From Kitasatospora sp. MMS16-BH015 (lineage in GTDB: Bacteria > Actinomycetota > Actinomycetes > Streptomycetales > Streptomycetaceae): 64,000 nucleotides of DNA. Within the stretch, counting starts at the first letter, position 1. Each line of letters begins with the position of its first letter. The notes beneath the pieces were generated by a model. It was not told where the DNA came from, ran no database searches, and saw only the letters and a list, made by a program, of their open reading frames with translations. The stretch spans positions 992,001-1,056,000 of the forward strand of contig NZ_CP025394.1 of NCBI RefSeq assembly GCF_002943525.1. The letters run 5' to 3'. Of this stretch, positions 53,657 through 61,722 are shown one piece after another. The translations under genes and the position numbers were made by a program.

Positions 53657-54261
53657 GCGCCGTCGCCAAGGTGGCCGTGCTGCACCTGCGCACCGTCGCG
53701 CCCTACCGCACCCAGGCGCTGCTCGTGCTCGGCCTGATGACCCTGATCCTGGCCCGCACCCCGGCCGGCCTGGTCCCGGCCCTCGCCCTGCTGCTCGCCC
53801 CCCTGGTGGCCGTCCAGCCCTTCGTGGTCGCCGACAAGTCCGGGCTGGACACCCTCTACGCCGTGCTCCCCGTCCCCCGCCGTGCCCTCGTGCTCGGCCA
53901 CTACGCCTGGGCCCTGGCAAGCTTCCTGGCCACCGCCGGCACTGGCACCGCACTGGCCCTCCTGCTCACCCGCGCCGAGGGCACCCCCTTCGCCGGCCGC
54001 ACCCTCGCCACCGCCCTGACCCTCTCCTGGGCCCTCTTCGCCCTCAACATCGCGATCCAGCTGCCGCTCCTGCTCCGCTACGGCTATGCGCGGACCAGCG
54101 TCCTCGGCACCACCCTCCCGCTCGCCCTGGTCATGGTGGCCGCCGTCCGGCTCCACCTCACCCTGACCGCCCTCCACGCCTGGCTCCCGCTCCTCTGGGC
54201 CGCCGGCGCCGCCGTCCTCCTCCTCTCGCTGACCCTCGCCACCCGCATCTCCCGCCGCTGA
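53653..54261 (+). CDS. ABC-2 type permease
   Basis: 202 residues with about six hydrophobic helices (ALLVLGLMTLILARTPAGLV, VPALALLLAPLVAVQPFVV, ILPLVVAL-like stretches near 90 and 140, and a terminal helix). Loop motif DKSGLDTLYAVLPVPRRALV is typical of the ABC-2 permeases coupled to YtrB-type ATPases. ATG at 53653 overlaps the ATPase stop (ATGA). Confidence 0.85.
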   Translation: MSAVAKVAVLHLRTVAPYRTQALLVLGLMTLILARTPAGLVPALALLLAPLVAVQPFVVADKSGLDTLYAVLPVPRRALVLGHYAWALASFLATAGTGTALALLLTRAEGTPFAGRTLATALTLSWALFALNIAIQLPLLLRYGYARTSVLGTTLPLALVMVAAVRLHLTLTALHAWLPLLWAAGAAVLLLSLTLATRISRR

Positions 54262-54290
54262 GCAGCCACCGAGGAGCCGCTGAGCCGCCG

Positions 54291-55079
54291 TCAGCCGCCG
54301 GTCACCTGCTCGATCAGGCGCAGGGTCGCGCCCGGGGCCCGCAGCGGCGGCAGGTGGTCCACGCCCGGCAGGCGGACCAGCTCGCGGCCGAGCCGGGCGG
54401 CGGTCTGCTCGGCGCAGTCGATCGCCGGACGGCGGTCGAGCTCGCCGACCAGCACCGCCGTGGGCGCCCCGGTGAGTCCGGCGAGTTCGGTGAGGCGGTC
54501 GAAGACCGGCGGGTCGGGCTGCTGGTGGCGGTCCTCGGTGGGCCAGGCCAGGGCGGCGGAGCGCAGTTGGGCGGCCACGGCCGGGTCCGGGCCGGCGGCG
54601 GCCCACTCGCGCAGGCCGTAGGCGGTCAGCCCGTCCAGGTCGCCGGCCGCGACCAGCCGGTCGTACTCGGCGTCCAGCTCCGGCTCGGCCGGCCACGGGA
54701 AGCCCAGCACCCCGGGGCAGAGCAGCGCCAGCGAAGCGACCCGCTCGGGCTCCCGCAGCGCGAAGCCGAGCGCCGTGCCGCCGCCCATGCTGCAGCCGAC
54801 CAGGTGGGCCCGGTCGACCCCGAGCCGCGCCAGCACCGCCTGCAGATCGGCCAACATCGAATAGCCGGTGGTGGGCCGTGGCGAACGGCCGTAGCCGCGC
54901 ACGTCGTACCGGATCACCCGGCGGCGCGGGGTCAGCCCGGGCAGCACCCGGTCCCAGATCCGCGAATCGCCCACTCCGGGGTGCAGCAGCACCAGCGGCG
55001 GCCCGTCACCCCCGCTGTCCGCCGCCCACACGTCCCCGTCGCCCACATCGACCAACCCGTCCCACGTCATGGCGGTCAT
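54291..55079 (-). CDS. alpha/beta hydrolase, Ser nucleophile
   Basis: 262 residues. Oxyanion region VLLHPGVGDSRIWD, DVRGYGRSPRP and nucleophile elbow VGCSMGGG (Ser at about 97), with the catalytic His in GVDHLPPL near 245. Esterase, lipase or C-C hydrolase (MhpC-like) chemistry is possible. Start: no ribosome site stands out; ATGs at 55079 and 55070 are equivalent. Gene direction is convergent with the ABC operon. Confidence 0.85.
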   Translation of the reverse strand: MTAMTWDGLVDVGDGDVWAADSGGDGPPLVLLHPGVGDSRIWDRVLPGLTPRRRVIRYDVRGYGRSPRPTTGYSMLADLQAVLARLGVDRAHLVGCSMGGGTALGFALREPERVASLALLCPGVLGFPWPAEPELDAEYDRLVAAGDLDGLTAYGLREWAAAGPDPAVAAQLRSAALAWPTEDRHQQPDPPVFDRLTELAGLTGAPTAVLVGELDRRPAIDCAEQTAARLGRELVRLPGVDHLPPLRAPGATLRLIEQVTGG

Positions 55080-55125
55080 TCTGCAGGGCGGCCGGCCAAC
55101 CGTGCACCGCACGGAGTGCGGGCCG

Positions 55126-56196
55126 TCAATCCCCCGCCAGGAAGCGCGCGATGTCCGCGCGCTCGGCCTCCACGGCCGCCGCTTCGTCACCCGCGAGCCC
55201 GTCGAACGGCGTGATCTCGACCGCGCCGGCCCGCCGGGCCCAGGTCGCCCGGGCCAGGCCGTCCACCGTGACGGTCGGGCGGAGCTGGCCGCCGCCGGGC
55301 CAGACCTGGCGCTCCTGGCCGGGCGGCACGGAGAGGTCCCGACTCCGGTACGCCAGCAGGTAGTTGTCGTAGGCGGGGAGCAGCCGCAGGTCACCGCCCG
55401 CCTCGATCCGGTCCAGACCGGGCGGCAGCAGGCACTCCTGGCCGGCCAGCACGCAGGGCCGGCCCGCGCCGCTCTCCGTCAGCGCCTGCCAGGCCGGGCG
55501 GGCCTTGGCCGGCGGGAGGCCGGACCAGGCGGCGAAGTCGGCGAGCCCGGCCGGGCCGTGGGCGGTGAGGTAGTGGCCGGCGAGGTCGAGGGCCGCCGTC
55601 GCGCGGTCGAACGGGCGCGGGTCGGCGGGGAGCCAGTCGTCGAGCAGGACGAAGGCCGGCTCGCCCGCCCGCTCCGGGCCGTAGCAGATCAGCCCGAGCA
55701 GGGCGCAGCGCCGCAGCAGGTGGAACGGCCCCTGCCCGGCCGGGTCGAGGCCCACCCCGGCCAGCCGGGCCGTCAGCTCGGCCCTGGTCAGCGGCCCCTC
55801 GGCCGCCAGCGCCTCGGTGACCGCCCGCTCGCCCTTGGCCAACTCGTCTTCGCCCAGGCCGAGTTCGCGGTACCGCCGGGCGCTGAGCTTCAGGAAGACC
55901 GGGCCGAGCAGCGCCGTCAGCCGGCGCGCCTCGGCGGCCGGCACCAGGTGGAGCGTGCCCCGCATGAACCACCCCCGGACGAAGCTCCGCTCCTCCTCCC
56001 GGGCCCGCACCACCTCGGCCGCCGCCAAACCCGGCGCCCGGGCCCGCAGCCCGAGGGTCGCCGCCGTGGCGTCCTGCGCCTGGATCGCGAACGCCCCGGC
56101 CAGCACCTCGGCCACCGAGCGGGCCCGCCGCCCACCCCCGATGCCCTGCGCGGCGGCCCGCCACACCCGCGCCTGCCCGCCCTCGATCGTCTGCAT
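55126..56196 (-). CDS. AlkZ-like DNA glycosylase (HTH_42 family)
   Basis: 356 residues with the tandem winged-helix architecture of the AlkZ/DUF1006 family. A QxQ motif, Gln39-Ala-Gln41 in AFAIQAQDATAATLGL, matches the catalytic QxQ of AlkZ. Later motifs are WFMRGTLHLVPAAEARRLTA, LLRRCALLGLICYGPE and LLPAYDNYLLAYRSRD. AlkZ in azinomycin producers unhooks interstrand crosslinks, and relatives repair bulky alkylpurines. Start at the ATG at 56196 (GGGGGAG upstream). No alkylating-agent gene cluster is adjacent. Confidence 0.85.
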   Translation of the reverse strand: MQTIEGGQARVWRAAAQGIGGGRRARSVAEVLAGAFAIQAQDATAATLGLRARAPGLAAAEVVRAREEERSFVRGWFMRGTLHLVPAAEARRLTALLGPVFLKLSARRYRELGLGEDELAKGERAVTEALAAEGPLTRAELTARLAGVGLDPAGQGPFHLLRRCALLGLICYGPERAGEPAFVLLDDWLPADPRPFDRATAALDLAGHYLTAHGPAGLADFAAWSGLPPAKARPAWQALTESGAGRPCVLAGQECLLPPGLDRIEAGGDLRLLPAYDNYLLAYRSRDLSVPPGQERQVWPGGGQLRPTVTVDGLARATWARRAGAVEITPFDGLAGDEAAAVEAERADIARFLAGD

Positions 56197-56288
56197 CCCA
56201 CTCCCCCGATCCGCGTCCGGCCCAGTCTGCACGCCCGAGTCTCCCCCGGCGCACCGCCGGAACCGAGGCGGGACACACCAGCGGGTCG

Positions 56289-56345
56289 GCCGCAGGGCCC
56301 GGCCGCGCGGAGCCACCAGGTCAGCCGCAGGGCCCGGCCGCGCGG
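56289..56345. repeat. 22-bp direct repeat, 35-bp spacing
   Basis: The 22-mer beginning GCCGCAGGGCCCGG is present at 56289-56310 and 56324-56345, downstream of the RCC1 operon. A local duplication; no function is proposed. Confidence 0.6.
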
Positions 56346-56358
56346 GGCGGCCGGGCCC
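56330..56358 (-). terminator. hairpin terminator of the RCC1 operon
   Basis: An 11-bp GC stem (56330-56340 with 56348-56358), 7-nt loop, 17 bp past the stop of the second RCC1 gene. Confidence 0.75.
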
Positions 56359-56375
56359 GTCGGAGCGGGGCTGCC

Positions 56376-57602
56376 TCAGTTGGCGAGGCTGAAGTCGCCG
56401 CCCACCGGTGCGGCGATCTTGTCCACGCCGGTCAGCGCGGTGAGGCTGGTGACCGGGGTGGGGCTGTCGGTGGTGGTGCCGTTGGCGAGCTGGCCGGAGC
56501 CGTTGGCGCCCCAGGAGCGGACGGTGTTGTCGCCGAGCAGGGCGACGGTGTGCTCGCGGCCGCCGGCCACCAGCTGGACGCCCTTGATGTCCGGGACGGA
56601 GACCGGGGTGATCCGGTAGTCGGTGGTGCCGTCGCCGATCTGGCCAGAGGTGTTCTGGCCCCAGGCCTTGAGGCGGTTGTCGCTGTCGGTGACGGCCAGG
56701 CTGTGGTTGCAGCCGGCCGCGATCTGCGAGACGCCGCCGAGCCAGATGCCCTGGGTGTCCACCGGGGTGTAGCGGTTGATCGTGCTGTTGTCGCCCAGCT
56801 GGCCGGTCGCGTTGTAGCCCCAGGCCTTGACCGCGTTGCCGCTGGTGGGCTTGGTGGTGGCGCTCGGCGGGCCGACCAGCGCGAGGTTGTGGTTGCAGCC
56901 GGCCGCGATCCGGGTGACGCCGGTCAGGTTGGCGACCGGGGAGGGCACGTTGCGGCTGGCCGAAGTGCCGTCGCCCAGCTGGCCGTTGATGTTGTAGCCC
57001 CAGGCCCAGACCGTGCCGTCCTCGCGCAGCGCGAGGCTGTGGTTGAGCCCGGCGGCGATCGCGATCACCTTGTTGAGGCCCTCGACCCGCACCGGCACAC
57101 TGCTGTCCATGTTGGTGCCATTGCCGAGTTGCCCATAGTTGTTCTTGCCCCAGGAGACCACGGTCTGGTCGGCCAGCAGCGCGAGGCTGTGCGCACCGCC
57201 CGCCGCGATGTCGGTGGCGCTGGAGAGGTTGACCACCTGCCCGGGCGCGTTGTGACCGAACACCGAGCCGTCGCCGAGCTGCCCGGAGCCGTTGGCGCCC
57301 CAGCTCTGCACCGTACGGTCCGTCAGCAGGGCCAGCCCGTGCCCGTTGGTGGGCCCGTACCCGCCGGCGGCGATCTTGACCACCTCGGCGCTGGTCAGCC
57401 CGAGAACGGTGGTGGCGGTGGTACGGAAATCGGTCCAGGTGCCGTCACCCAGCTGGCCCGAGCGATTGTTCCCCCAGGCTTTGAGCCGCTTCTCCTGGGC
57501 GTGCGCGGTGGAGACCGGTGTCGCCGCCAGGCCGAAGGCGGTGAGCGCGGCCAGCGCGCCGGCCAGGACCGGACGCAGGCGTCGGGTACGGGAGTTGGTC
57601 AT
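56376..57602 (-). CDS. secreted RCC1-repeat protein (seven repeats)
   Basis: 408 residues. Signal peptide (RPVLAGALAALTAFGLAATP, cleavage near AHAQ) and seven RCC1 repeats marked by LKAWGNNRSGQLGDGT, VQSWGANGSGQLGDGS, VVSWGKNNYGQLGNGT, VWAWGYNINGQLGDGT, VKAWGYNATGQLGDNS, LKAWGQNTSGQIGDGT and VRSWGANGSGQLANGT, enough to close one seven-bladed propeller. The C-terminus is AAPVGGDFSLAN. It lies 26 bp after the other RCC1 gene. Binding partner unknown. Confidence 0.9.
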   Translation of the reverse strand: MTNSRTRRLRPVLAGALAALTAFGLAATPVSTAHAQEKRLKAWGNNRSGQLGDGTWTDFRTTATTVLGLTSAEVVKIAAGGYGPTNGHGLALLTDRTVQSWGANGSGQLGDGSVFGHNAPGQVVNLSSATDIAAGGAHSLALLADQTVVSWGKNNYGQLGNGTNMDSSVPVRVEGLNKVIAIAAGLNHSLALREDGTVWAWGYNINGQLGDGTSASRNVPSPVANLTGVTRIAAGCNHNLALVGPPSATTKPTSGNAVKAWGYNATGQLGDNSTINRYTPVDTQGIWLGGVSQIAAGCNHSLAVTDSDNRLKAWGQNTSGQIGDGTTDYRITPVSVPDIKGVQLVAGGREHTVALLGDNTVRSWGANGSGQLANGTTTDSPTPVTSLTALTGVDKIAAPVGGDFSLAN

Positions 57603-57628
57603 GTGGTGCCTTCCTGCGGAGGGGGCGG

Positions 57629-58888
57629 TCAGCGCGCCAGGCTGAAGTTGCCGTTGGAGGGCGCGGAGACGATGGAGACGTTGCCGGACTTGGCCAGCAC
57701 CTGCACCGGGGTGGGGCGCTGGGTCAGGGTGCCGTCGCCGAGCTGGCCCTTGTCGTTCAGGCCCCAGGCCTGGACGGTGCCGTCGGCGAGCACAGCGAGG
57801 TTGTGCGAGGCCCCGCTGGCGATGCCGACCACCCCGGTCAGGCCGGGGATCGGCACGCTGGTGGTGCGCTGGGTGAGGGTGCCGTCGCCGACCTGGCCGT
57901 TGGTGTTGTTGCCCCAGCCGCGCAGGGTGCGGTCCTGGAGCAGCGCGATGCTGTGGGCGGCCCCGGCGGAGAGCGCGGTGACGTTCCTGAGCTCGAGGAC
58001 GGGCACCGGGTAGGGCTTGTCGTTGTTGACCGCGCCGGTGCCGGTGGTGGTCGCGGTGTCGTCGCCCAGCTGGCCGTTGGAGTTGTTGCCCCAGGCCATC
58101 ACCGAGCCGTCGGCGAGCAGCGCCAGCGCGTGCGAGGCTCCGGCCGCGATGCCCTTGACGGTGGAGAGCTCCGGCACCGCGATGGCGGTGGTCCGGGTCG
58201 CCACGGTGGGCTTGGGCACCGGGTCGGTGGACTTGGCCGGCTTGGCGGTGATGCCGAGCTGGCCCTTGTCGTTGTTGCCCCAGGTCTTGATCGTGCCGTC
58301 CTTCAGCAGGGCCATGCTGAAGGTGTCGCCGGCCGCGATCGCCTTGACCTCGTCCAGCCCGGCCACCGTCACCGGGAGCGTGGTGGCGCCCGCGTTGGTG
58401 GTGCCGTCGCCCAGCTGGCCCTTGTCGTTGGCGCCCCAGGCCTTCACCGTGCCGTCCTTGAGCAGGGCCAGCGCGTGCGAGCCGCCGGCCGCGACCGCGT
58501 CCACCTGGCCGAGCCCGGCCACCAGGCTCGGTACGGCGTAGTCGTCGGTGGCGCTGCTGGTGCCGTTGCCGAGCTGGCCCTTGTCATTGCGGCCCCAGGC
58601 CTCGACGGTGCCGTTGGCCAGCAGCGCCAGCGCGAAGCCGTTGGCACCGCTGCCGCCGGCCACCACCGTGTTGAGCTCGGCGCCGGAGAGGCCCACCACG
58701 GAGACCGGGGTCTGCCGCTGGGTCTTGGTGCCGTCGCCCAGCTGGCCGTTGGTGTTCACGCCCCAGGACCGCACCCGCAGGTCGTACGCGGAGGCGGTGG
58801 CGCCGGGCAGCGCGAGCGGGCCGAGCAGGGCCAGGCCGAGCACCAGCGCGGGGGCGGCGGTGGCGGGCAGGCGGCGGAGCGGGTGCAT
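57629..58888 (-). CDS. secreted RCC1-repeat protein (seven repeats), paralogue
   Basis: 419 residues. Signal peptide (APALVLGLALLGPLALPGAT, cleavage near ASA) and seven RCC1 repeats (VRSWGVNTNGQLGDGT, VEAWGRNDKGQLGNGT, VKAWGANDKGQLGDGT, IKTWGNNDKGQLGI, VMAWGNNSNGQLGDDT, LRGWGNNTNGQVGDGT, VQAWGLNDKGQLGDGT). It ends SAPSNGNFSLAR, like its neighbour. The ATG at 58888 has GAGGACT 6 bp upstream. Its start is 8 bp after the stop of the 65-residue secreted peptide, so the three form an operon. Confidence 0.9.
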   Translation of the reverse strand: MHPLRRLPATAAPALVLGLALLGPLALPGATASAYDLRVRSWGVNTNGQLGDGTKTQRQTPVSVVGLSGAELNTVVAGGSGANGFALALLANGTVEAWGRNDKGQLGNGTSSATDDYAVPSLVAGLGQVDAVAAGGSHALALLKDGTVKAWGANDKGQLGDGTTNAGATTLPVTVAGLDEVKAIAAGDTFSMALLKDGTIKTWGNNDKGQLGITAKPAKSTDPVPKPTVATRTTAIAVPELSTVKGIAAGASHALALLADGSVMAWGNNSNGQLGDDTATTTGTGAVNNDKPYPVPVLELRNVTALSAGAAHSIALLQDRTLRGWGNNTNGQVGDGTLTQRTTSVPIPGLTGVVGIASGASHNLAVLADGTVQAWGLNDKGQLGDGTLTQRPTPVQVLAKSGNVSIVSAPSNGNFSLAR

Positions 58889-58896
58889 CTGAGTCC

Positions 58897-59094
58897 TCAC
58901 GTTCGGGGGGATGGGGCGCGGTGGACGGGCTCGCCGTGCACGAGGCCCGGGCGCAGCGGCTGGGTGACCCGCGCCGGGGAGGTGCCGTTCGGGTGCTGCT
59001 CGGCGGCCAGGGCGGCGGCCGTGCCCAGCACGGGCAGGGCGAGCGCGAGCAGGGCGGTGCTGACCCGGCGGGCGGGTCGAAAGCGGAGTGTCAC
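58897..59094 (-). CDS. 65-residue secreted peptide heading the RCC1 operon
   Basis: The GTG at 59094 has GAGGG 7-11 bp upstream. The product opens VTLRFRPARRVSTALLALAL, a classic signal peptide (Arg-rich start, long hydrophobic core PVLGTAAALA, cleavage after AAALAA). That leaves about 35 mature residues rich in Pro/His/Arg (EQHPNGTSPARVTQPLRPGL, ending HRAPSPRT) with no Cys. It belongs to no family I know. The stop is 8 bp before the first RCC1 gene, so cotranslation is likely. Confidence 0.55.
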   Translation of the reverse strand: MTLRFRPARRVSTALLALALPVLGTAAALAAEQHPNGTSPARVTQPLRPGLVHGEPVHRAPSPRT

Positions 59095-59232
59095 GGCGAG
59101 TCCCTCGGGAACCGGCCGCACGACACCCTGGCCGCACGGCCGCAGCTGGAAGTGGAAATCGGACCGAGGGCATCCATGCCCAACCACCAGAACGACCGTG
59201 CGGTTCCGAACCGCTTTCCACACCGTTGGCCC

Positions 59233-59256
59233 AGGGCGATCGTTCGTCATCGCCCT
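59233..59256. promoter_or_regulatory. 8-bp dyad between the divergent secreted-protein operons
   Basis: AGGGCGAT and ATCGCCCT are perfect inverse copies separated by 8 bp, midway in the 286-bp gap between the RCC1 operon and the secreted-paralogue operon. Also present is ATGTCGGACAT nearer the plus-strand gene. A shared operator for both operons is inferred. Confidence 0.5.
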
Positions 59257-59380
59257 GTCGGCCCGTCAGCGGTTGCAGAACGTGACGAAGGCCCGAAGCA
59301 TGAACGACTGAGCCTGACTTCCCTTCAGTTCACGAACGCACAAATGTCGGACATCCGTACCGAATTCAGTGGGAGAGACC

Positions 59381-60280
59381 GTGTTGCGCATCCAGCGGGC
59401 CAGACTCCTGGTCATCACCCTCAGTAGCGCCATCGCCCTCGCGGCCCCGGCGCCGGCGGGGGCCGAGGACACCGAACCGGCCGTGGTGCCGAACGGGACG
59501 CTCTCCTCGCCGACGGTGCCGGATCCCGGCTGGGGGTCGACCCCGGACGGCTGGAGCGGTGGCGGCGGGCTCGCATCGGTCAGTCGCGCGAACCACCCCC
59601 AGGGTTTCCAGGCGCTCACGCTGTCCGACCCCGCGACCACACAGCCCTTCAGCACCCGGATCCGCGGCGTTCGAGCGGGCGCCACTGTCACACTCAGCTG
59701 GGACGACAACCCCGACCGGTGCGCCGCAGGCATCGCCAACCGGACGTACTCCGTGACCGTCGCGGGCACCGCCAACCAGCCCGGCAAGTTCGCCACCAAT
59801 CCCAATATCGGCAAGGCGAACTGGTACCTCGGCCGGACGTACTCCTTCACCGCAGCAGAGGACGCCCCACAGATCTCCTTCACCTCGACCGTCACCACGG
59901 ACACCCAGTGCAAGCCCATGGTCACCAACGTGGCCGCCAAGCAGACCGCCCCGCCGCCCTCGCCCCCGAAGCAGAACGACCCCTGCGCGGGCGACGCCGC
60001 CTCCGGTCCGGCCTGCAAGAACGCCGCCGGCGGCCAGGCGAAGATCGACAACTGCCCGGCCACCGACCGCAACTGCCTGGCGAGCGTGGCCGGCGACGGC
60101 AAGGCCGAGAAGACCGGCATCGCCAACGAGACCCAGGCCGTCGCCGACTTCGGCAAGATCCCCCGCGACCAGGACCCAAACACCGCGGCCGCCGGCCTCT
60201 GCGCGCTGCCCGACGCGCTGGTCGCCGACGTCCAGCCCGGCGAATCACCCGTCCCGCCGCACCAGTGGTGGTACTGCTGA
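59381..60280 (+). CDS. secreted protein, unknown family, paralogue of the next gene
   Basis: 299 residues. Signal peptide (ARLLVITLSSAIALAAPAPA, cleavage near AGA). The mature N-terminal domain (about 35-190) is beta-rich with VVPNGTLSSP, NHPQGFQALTLSD, VRAGATVTLSWDD, GRTYSFTAAED and KPMVTNVAAKQT, all shared with the downstream protein. It continues with a Cys-rich stretch (NDPCAGDAASGPACKN, NCPATDRNCLASV) and ends QWWYC. GTG at 59381 chosen after GGGAGAGACC; the frame's first GTG is part of that site. Its TGA overlaps the ATG of the next gene. Confidence 0.75.
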   Translation: MLRIQRARLLVITLSSAIALAAPAPAGAEDTEPAVVPNGTLSSPTVPDPGWGSTPDGWSGGGGLASVSRANHPQGFQALTLSDPATTQPFSTRIRGVRAGATVTLSWDDNPDRCAAGIANRTYSVTVAGTANQPGKFATNPNIGKANWYLGRTYSFTAAEDAPQISFTSTVTTDTQCKPMVTNVAAKQTAPPPSPPKQNDPCAGDAASGPACKNAAGGQAKIDNCPATDRNCLASVAGDGKAEKTGIANETQAVADFGKIPRDQDPNTAAAGLCALPDALVADVQPGESPVPPHQWWYC

Positions 60281-61623
60281 TGAAGCGTCAACTCTGGTTC
60301 ACCGTATTGGTTCTCGGTCTCTCCGTGAGCCCCGTCCCACCCGCCTCGGCCGCCGACACCGCGGACGCCCAGGTGCCGAACGGCACCTTCGCCCAACCGG
60401 TGGCCCCGGACAACGGCACGGCGGCCGGCCACCCGGACTGGGCGCCGGACAACAACACCGGCGCCGTCTTCGGCAAGACCCTGGCCCAGCACCCGCTCGG
60501 CTACCAGGCCGCCACCCTCAACTGGAACGGCGCCGCCCTCTCGCTGCGCACCCGGCTCTGGGGCGTCAAGGCGGGCTCCGGGGTGACCCTCAGCTGGGAC
60601 GACAGCCCGGGCGTCTACGCGCAGTGCACCGCCGATCAGCTGAAGGACGGTCAGACCTACAACGTCTCGCTGGTGGCCCCCGGGCCGGTCCAGGACCCGG
60701 TGGTCACCACCAAGGGCACCGACACCGTCGGCACCGCCAACTGGACCACCGGCCGGGCCTTCTCCTTCACGGCCACCGAGGACAACCCGATGGTCTCCTT
60801 CGACTCCCAGGAGAAGCGCGCCTCGCTCTCCTGCGGCCCGCTGATCACCAACGTGACCGCCAAGCAGACCCCGGCCCCGGTGGACCAGAAGATCACCAAG
60901 GAGCAGTTGCCCGGCCCCAAGGCGTACCGCGGCAACGAACCGCTGGAGCCGGGCGTGGCGGTGGACGACTGCGAGGGCTCGGCGGCCAACTGCACCTTCA
61001 CGGTGGACAGTCGGTACTCCTACCGGTACTACGGCCAGACCCGGGTGGTCGGCGAGGTGTACCTCAACTGCACCCGCAACCCGATCGTGGACGACCGCAG
61101 GATCGAGGTGACCGAGCCGCCGTACGACAACCTGACCCAGTACTACGCACTCAAGGGCGCACCGCTGGTGCCGAGCCGCTCGGACCTCTCGCAGAGCCGC
61201 CCCAACCTGGCCGCCCAGGCCGCCGCCGGGTACGCGGCCCAGGGCGGCAACGCGGCGGCCGTCTCCACCAGCAACCCGCTGACCTGGAGCCGTACCTCCA
61301 CCAAGTCGCTCAACCCCACCATTCAGCCGGGCGAGGTGAGTTGGATCGAGGTGCAGCCCGCCCGCGAGCGGGTGGTCGGCAGCTTCACCAACTCCCGCAA
61401 CAAGTACCGGCTGGACGCCACCTTCGACCTGCCGGCCGTCGCCCTCCCGGACCGCTACTTCCAGCGCACCGGCCCGCTCACCGAGGTCGAGCTCCAGCGC
61501 TGCGGGGCCGCCCGCCCCACGGCCGGCACCCCCGACAACGGCGCCAACCCGGACAAGCGGCTGCTCACCCTCGACGCCCCGCCCACCTGGGTGCGGACCC
61601 GAACCCTCCCTCTTAGCGGGTAA
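60280..61623 (+). CDS. secreted protein, unknown family, paralogue of the previous gene
   Basis: 447 residues. Signal peptide (MKRQLWFTVLVLGLSVSPVP, cleavage near ASAAD). Residues ~25-200 repeat the upstream paralogue's domain (AQVPNGTFAQPV, HPLGYQAATL, VKAGSGVTLSWDD, GRAFSFTATED, GPLITNVTAKQT). The extra C-terminal half has TWSRTSTKSLNPTIQPGEVS, WIEVQPARERVVGSFTNSRN and KYRLDATFDLPAV, a long-strand layout like aerolysin-type pore formers, but that is only a resemblance. ATG overlaps the previous stop (TGATG), so translation is coupled. Function unknown. Confidence 0.75.
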   Translation: MKRQLWFTVLVLGLSVSPVPPASAADTADAQVPNGTFAQPVAPDNGTAAGHPDWAPDNNTGAVFGKTLAQHPLGYQAATLNWNGAALSLRTRLWGVKAGSGVTLSWDDSPGVYAQCTADQLKDGQTYNVSLVAPGPVQDPVVTTKGTDTVGTANWTTGRAFSFTATEDNPMVSFDSQEKRASLSCGPLITNVTAKQTPAPVDQKITKEQLPGPKAYRGNEPLEPGVAVDDCEGSAANCTFTVDSRYSYRYYGQTRVVGEVYLNCTRNPIVDDRRIEVTEPPYDNLTQYYALKGAPLVPSRSDLSQSRPNLAAQAAAGYAAQGGNAAAVSTSNPLTWSRTSTKSLNPTIQPGEVSWIEVQPARERVVGSFTNSRNKYRLDATFDLPAVALPDRYFQRTGPLTEVELQRCGAARPTAGTPDNGANPDKRLLTLDAPPTWVRTRTLPLSG

Positions 61624-61722
61624 CCGGGCGGCTGCGCAAGCGGGTTCGCAATGTCCGATCCGGTGGCTTAGAGTCCGGTTTCGGTCGCCTCCGGTGTGCG
61701 GGGGCCGGGCTGGGGGCTGCTG

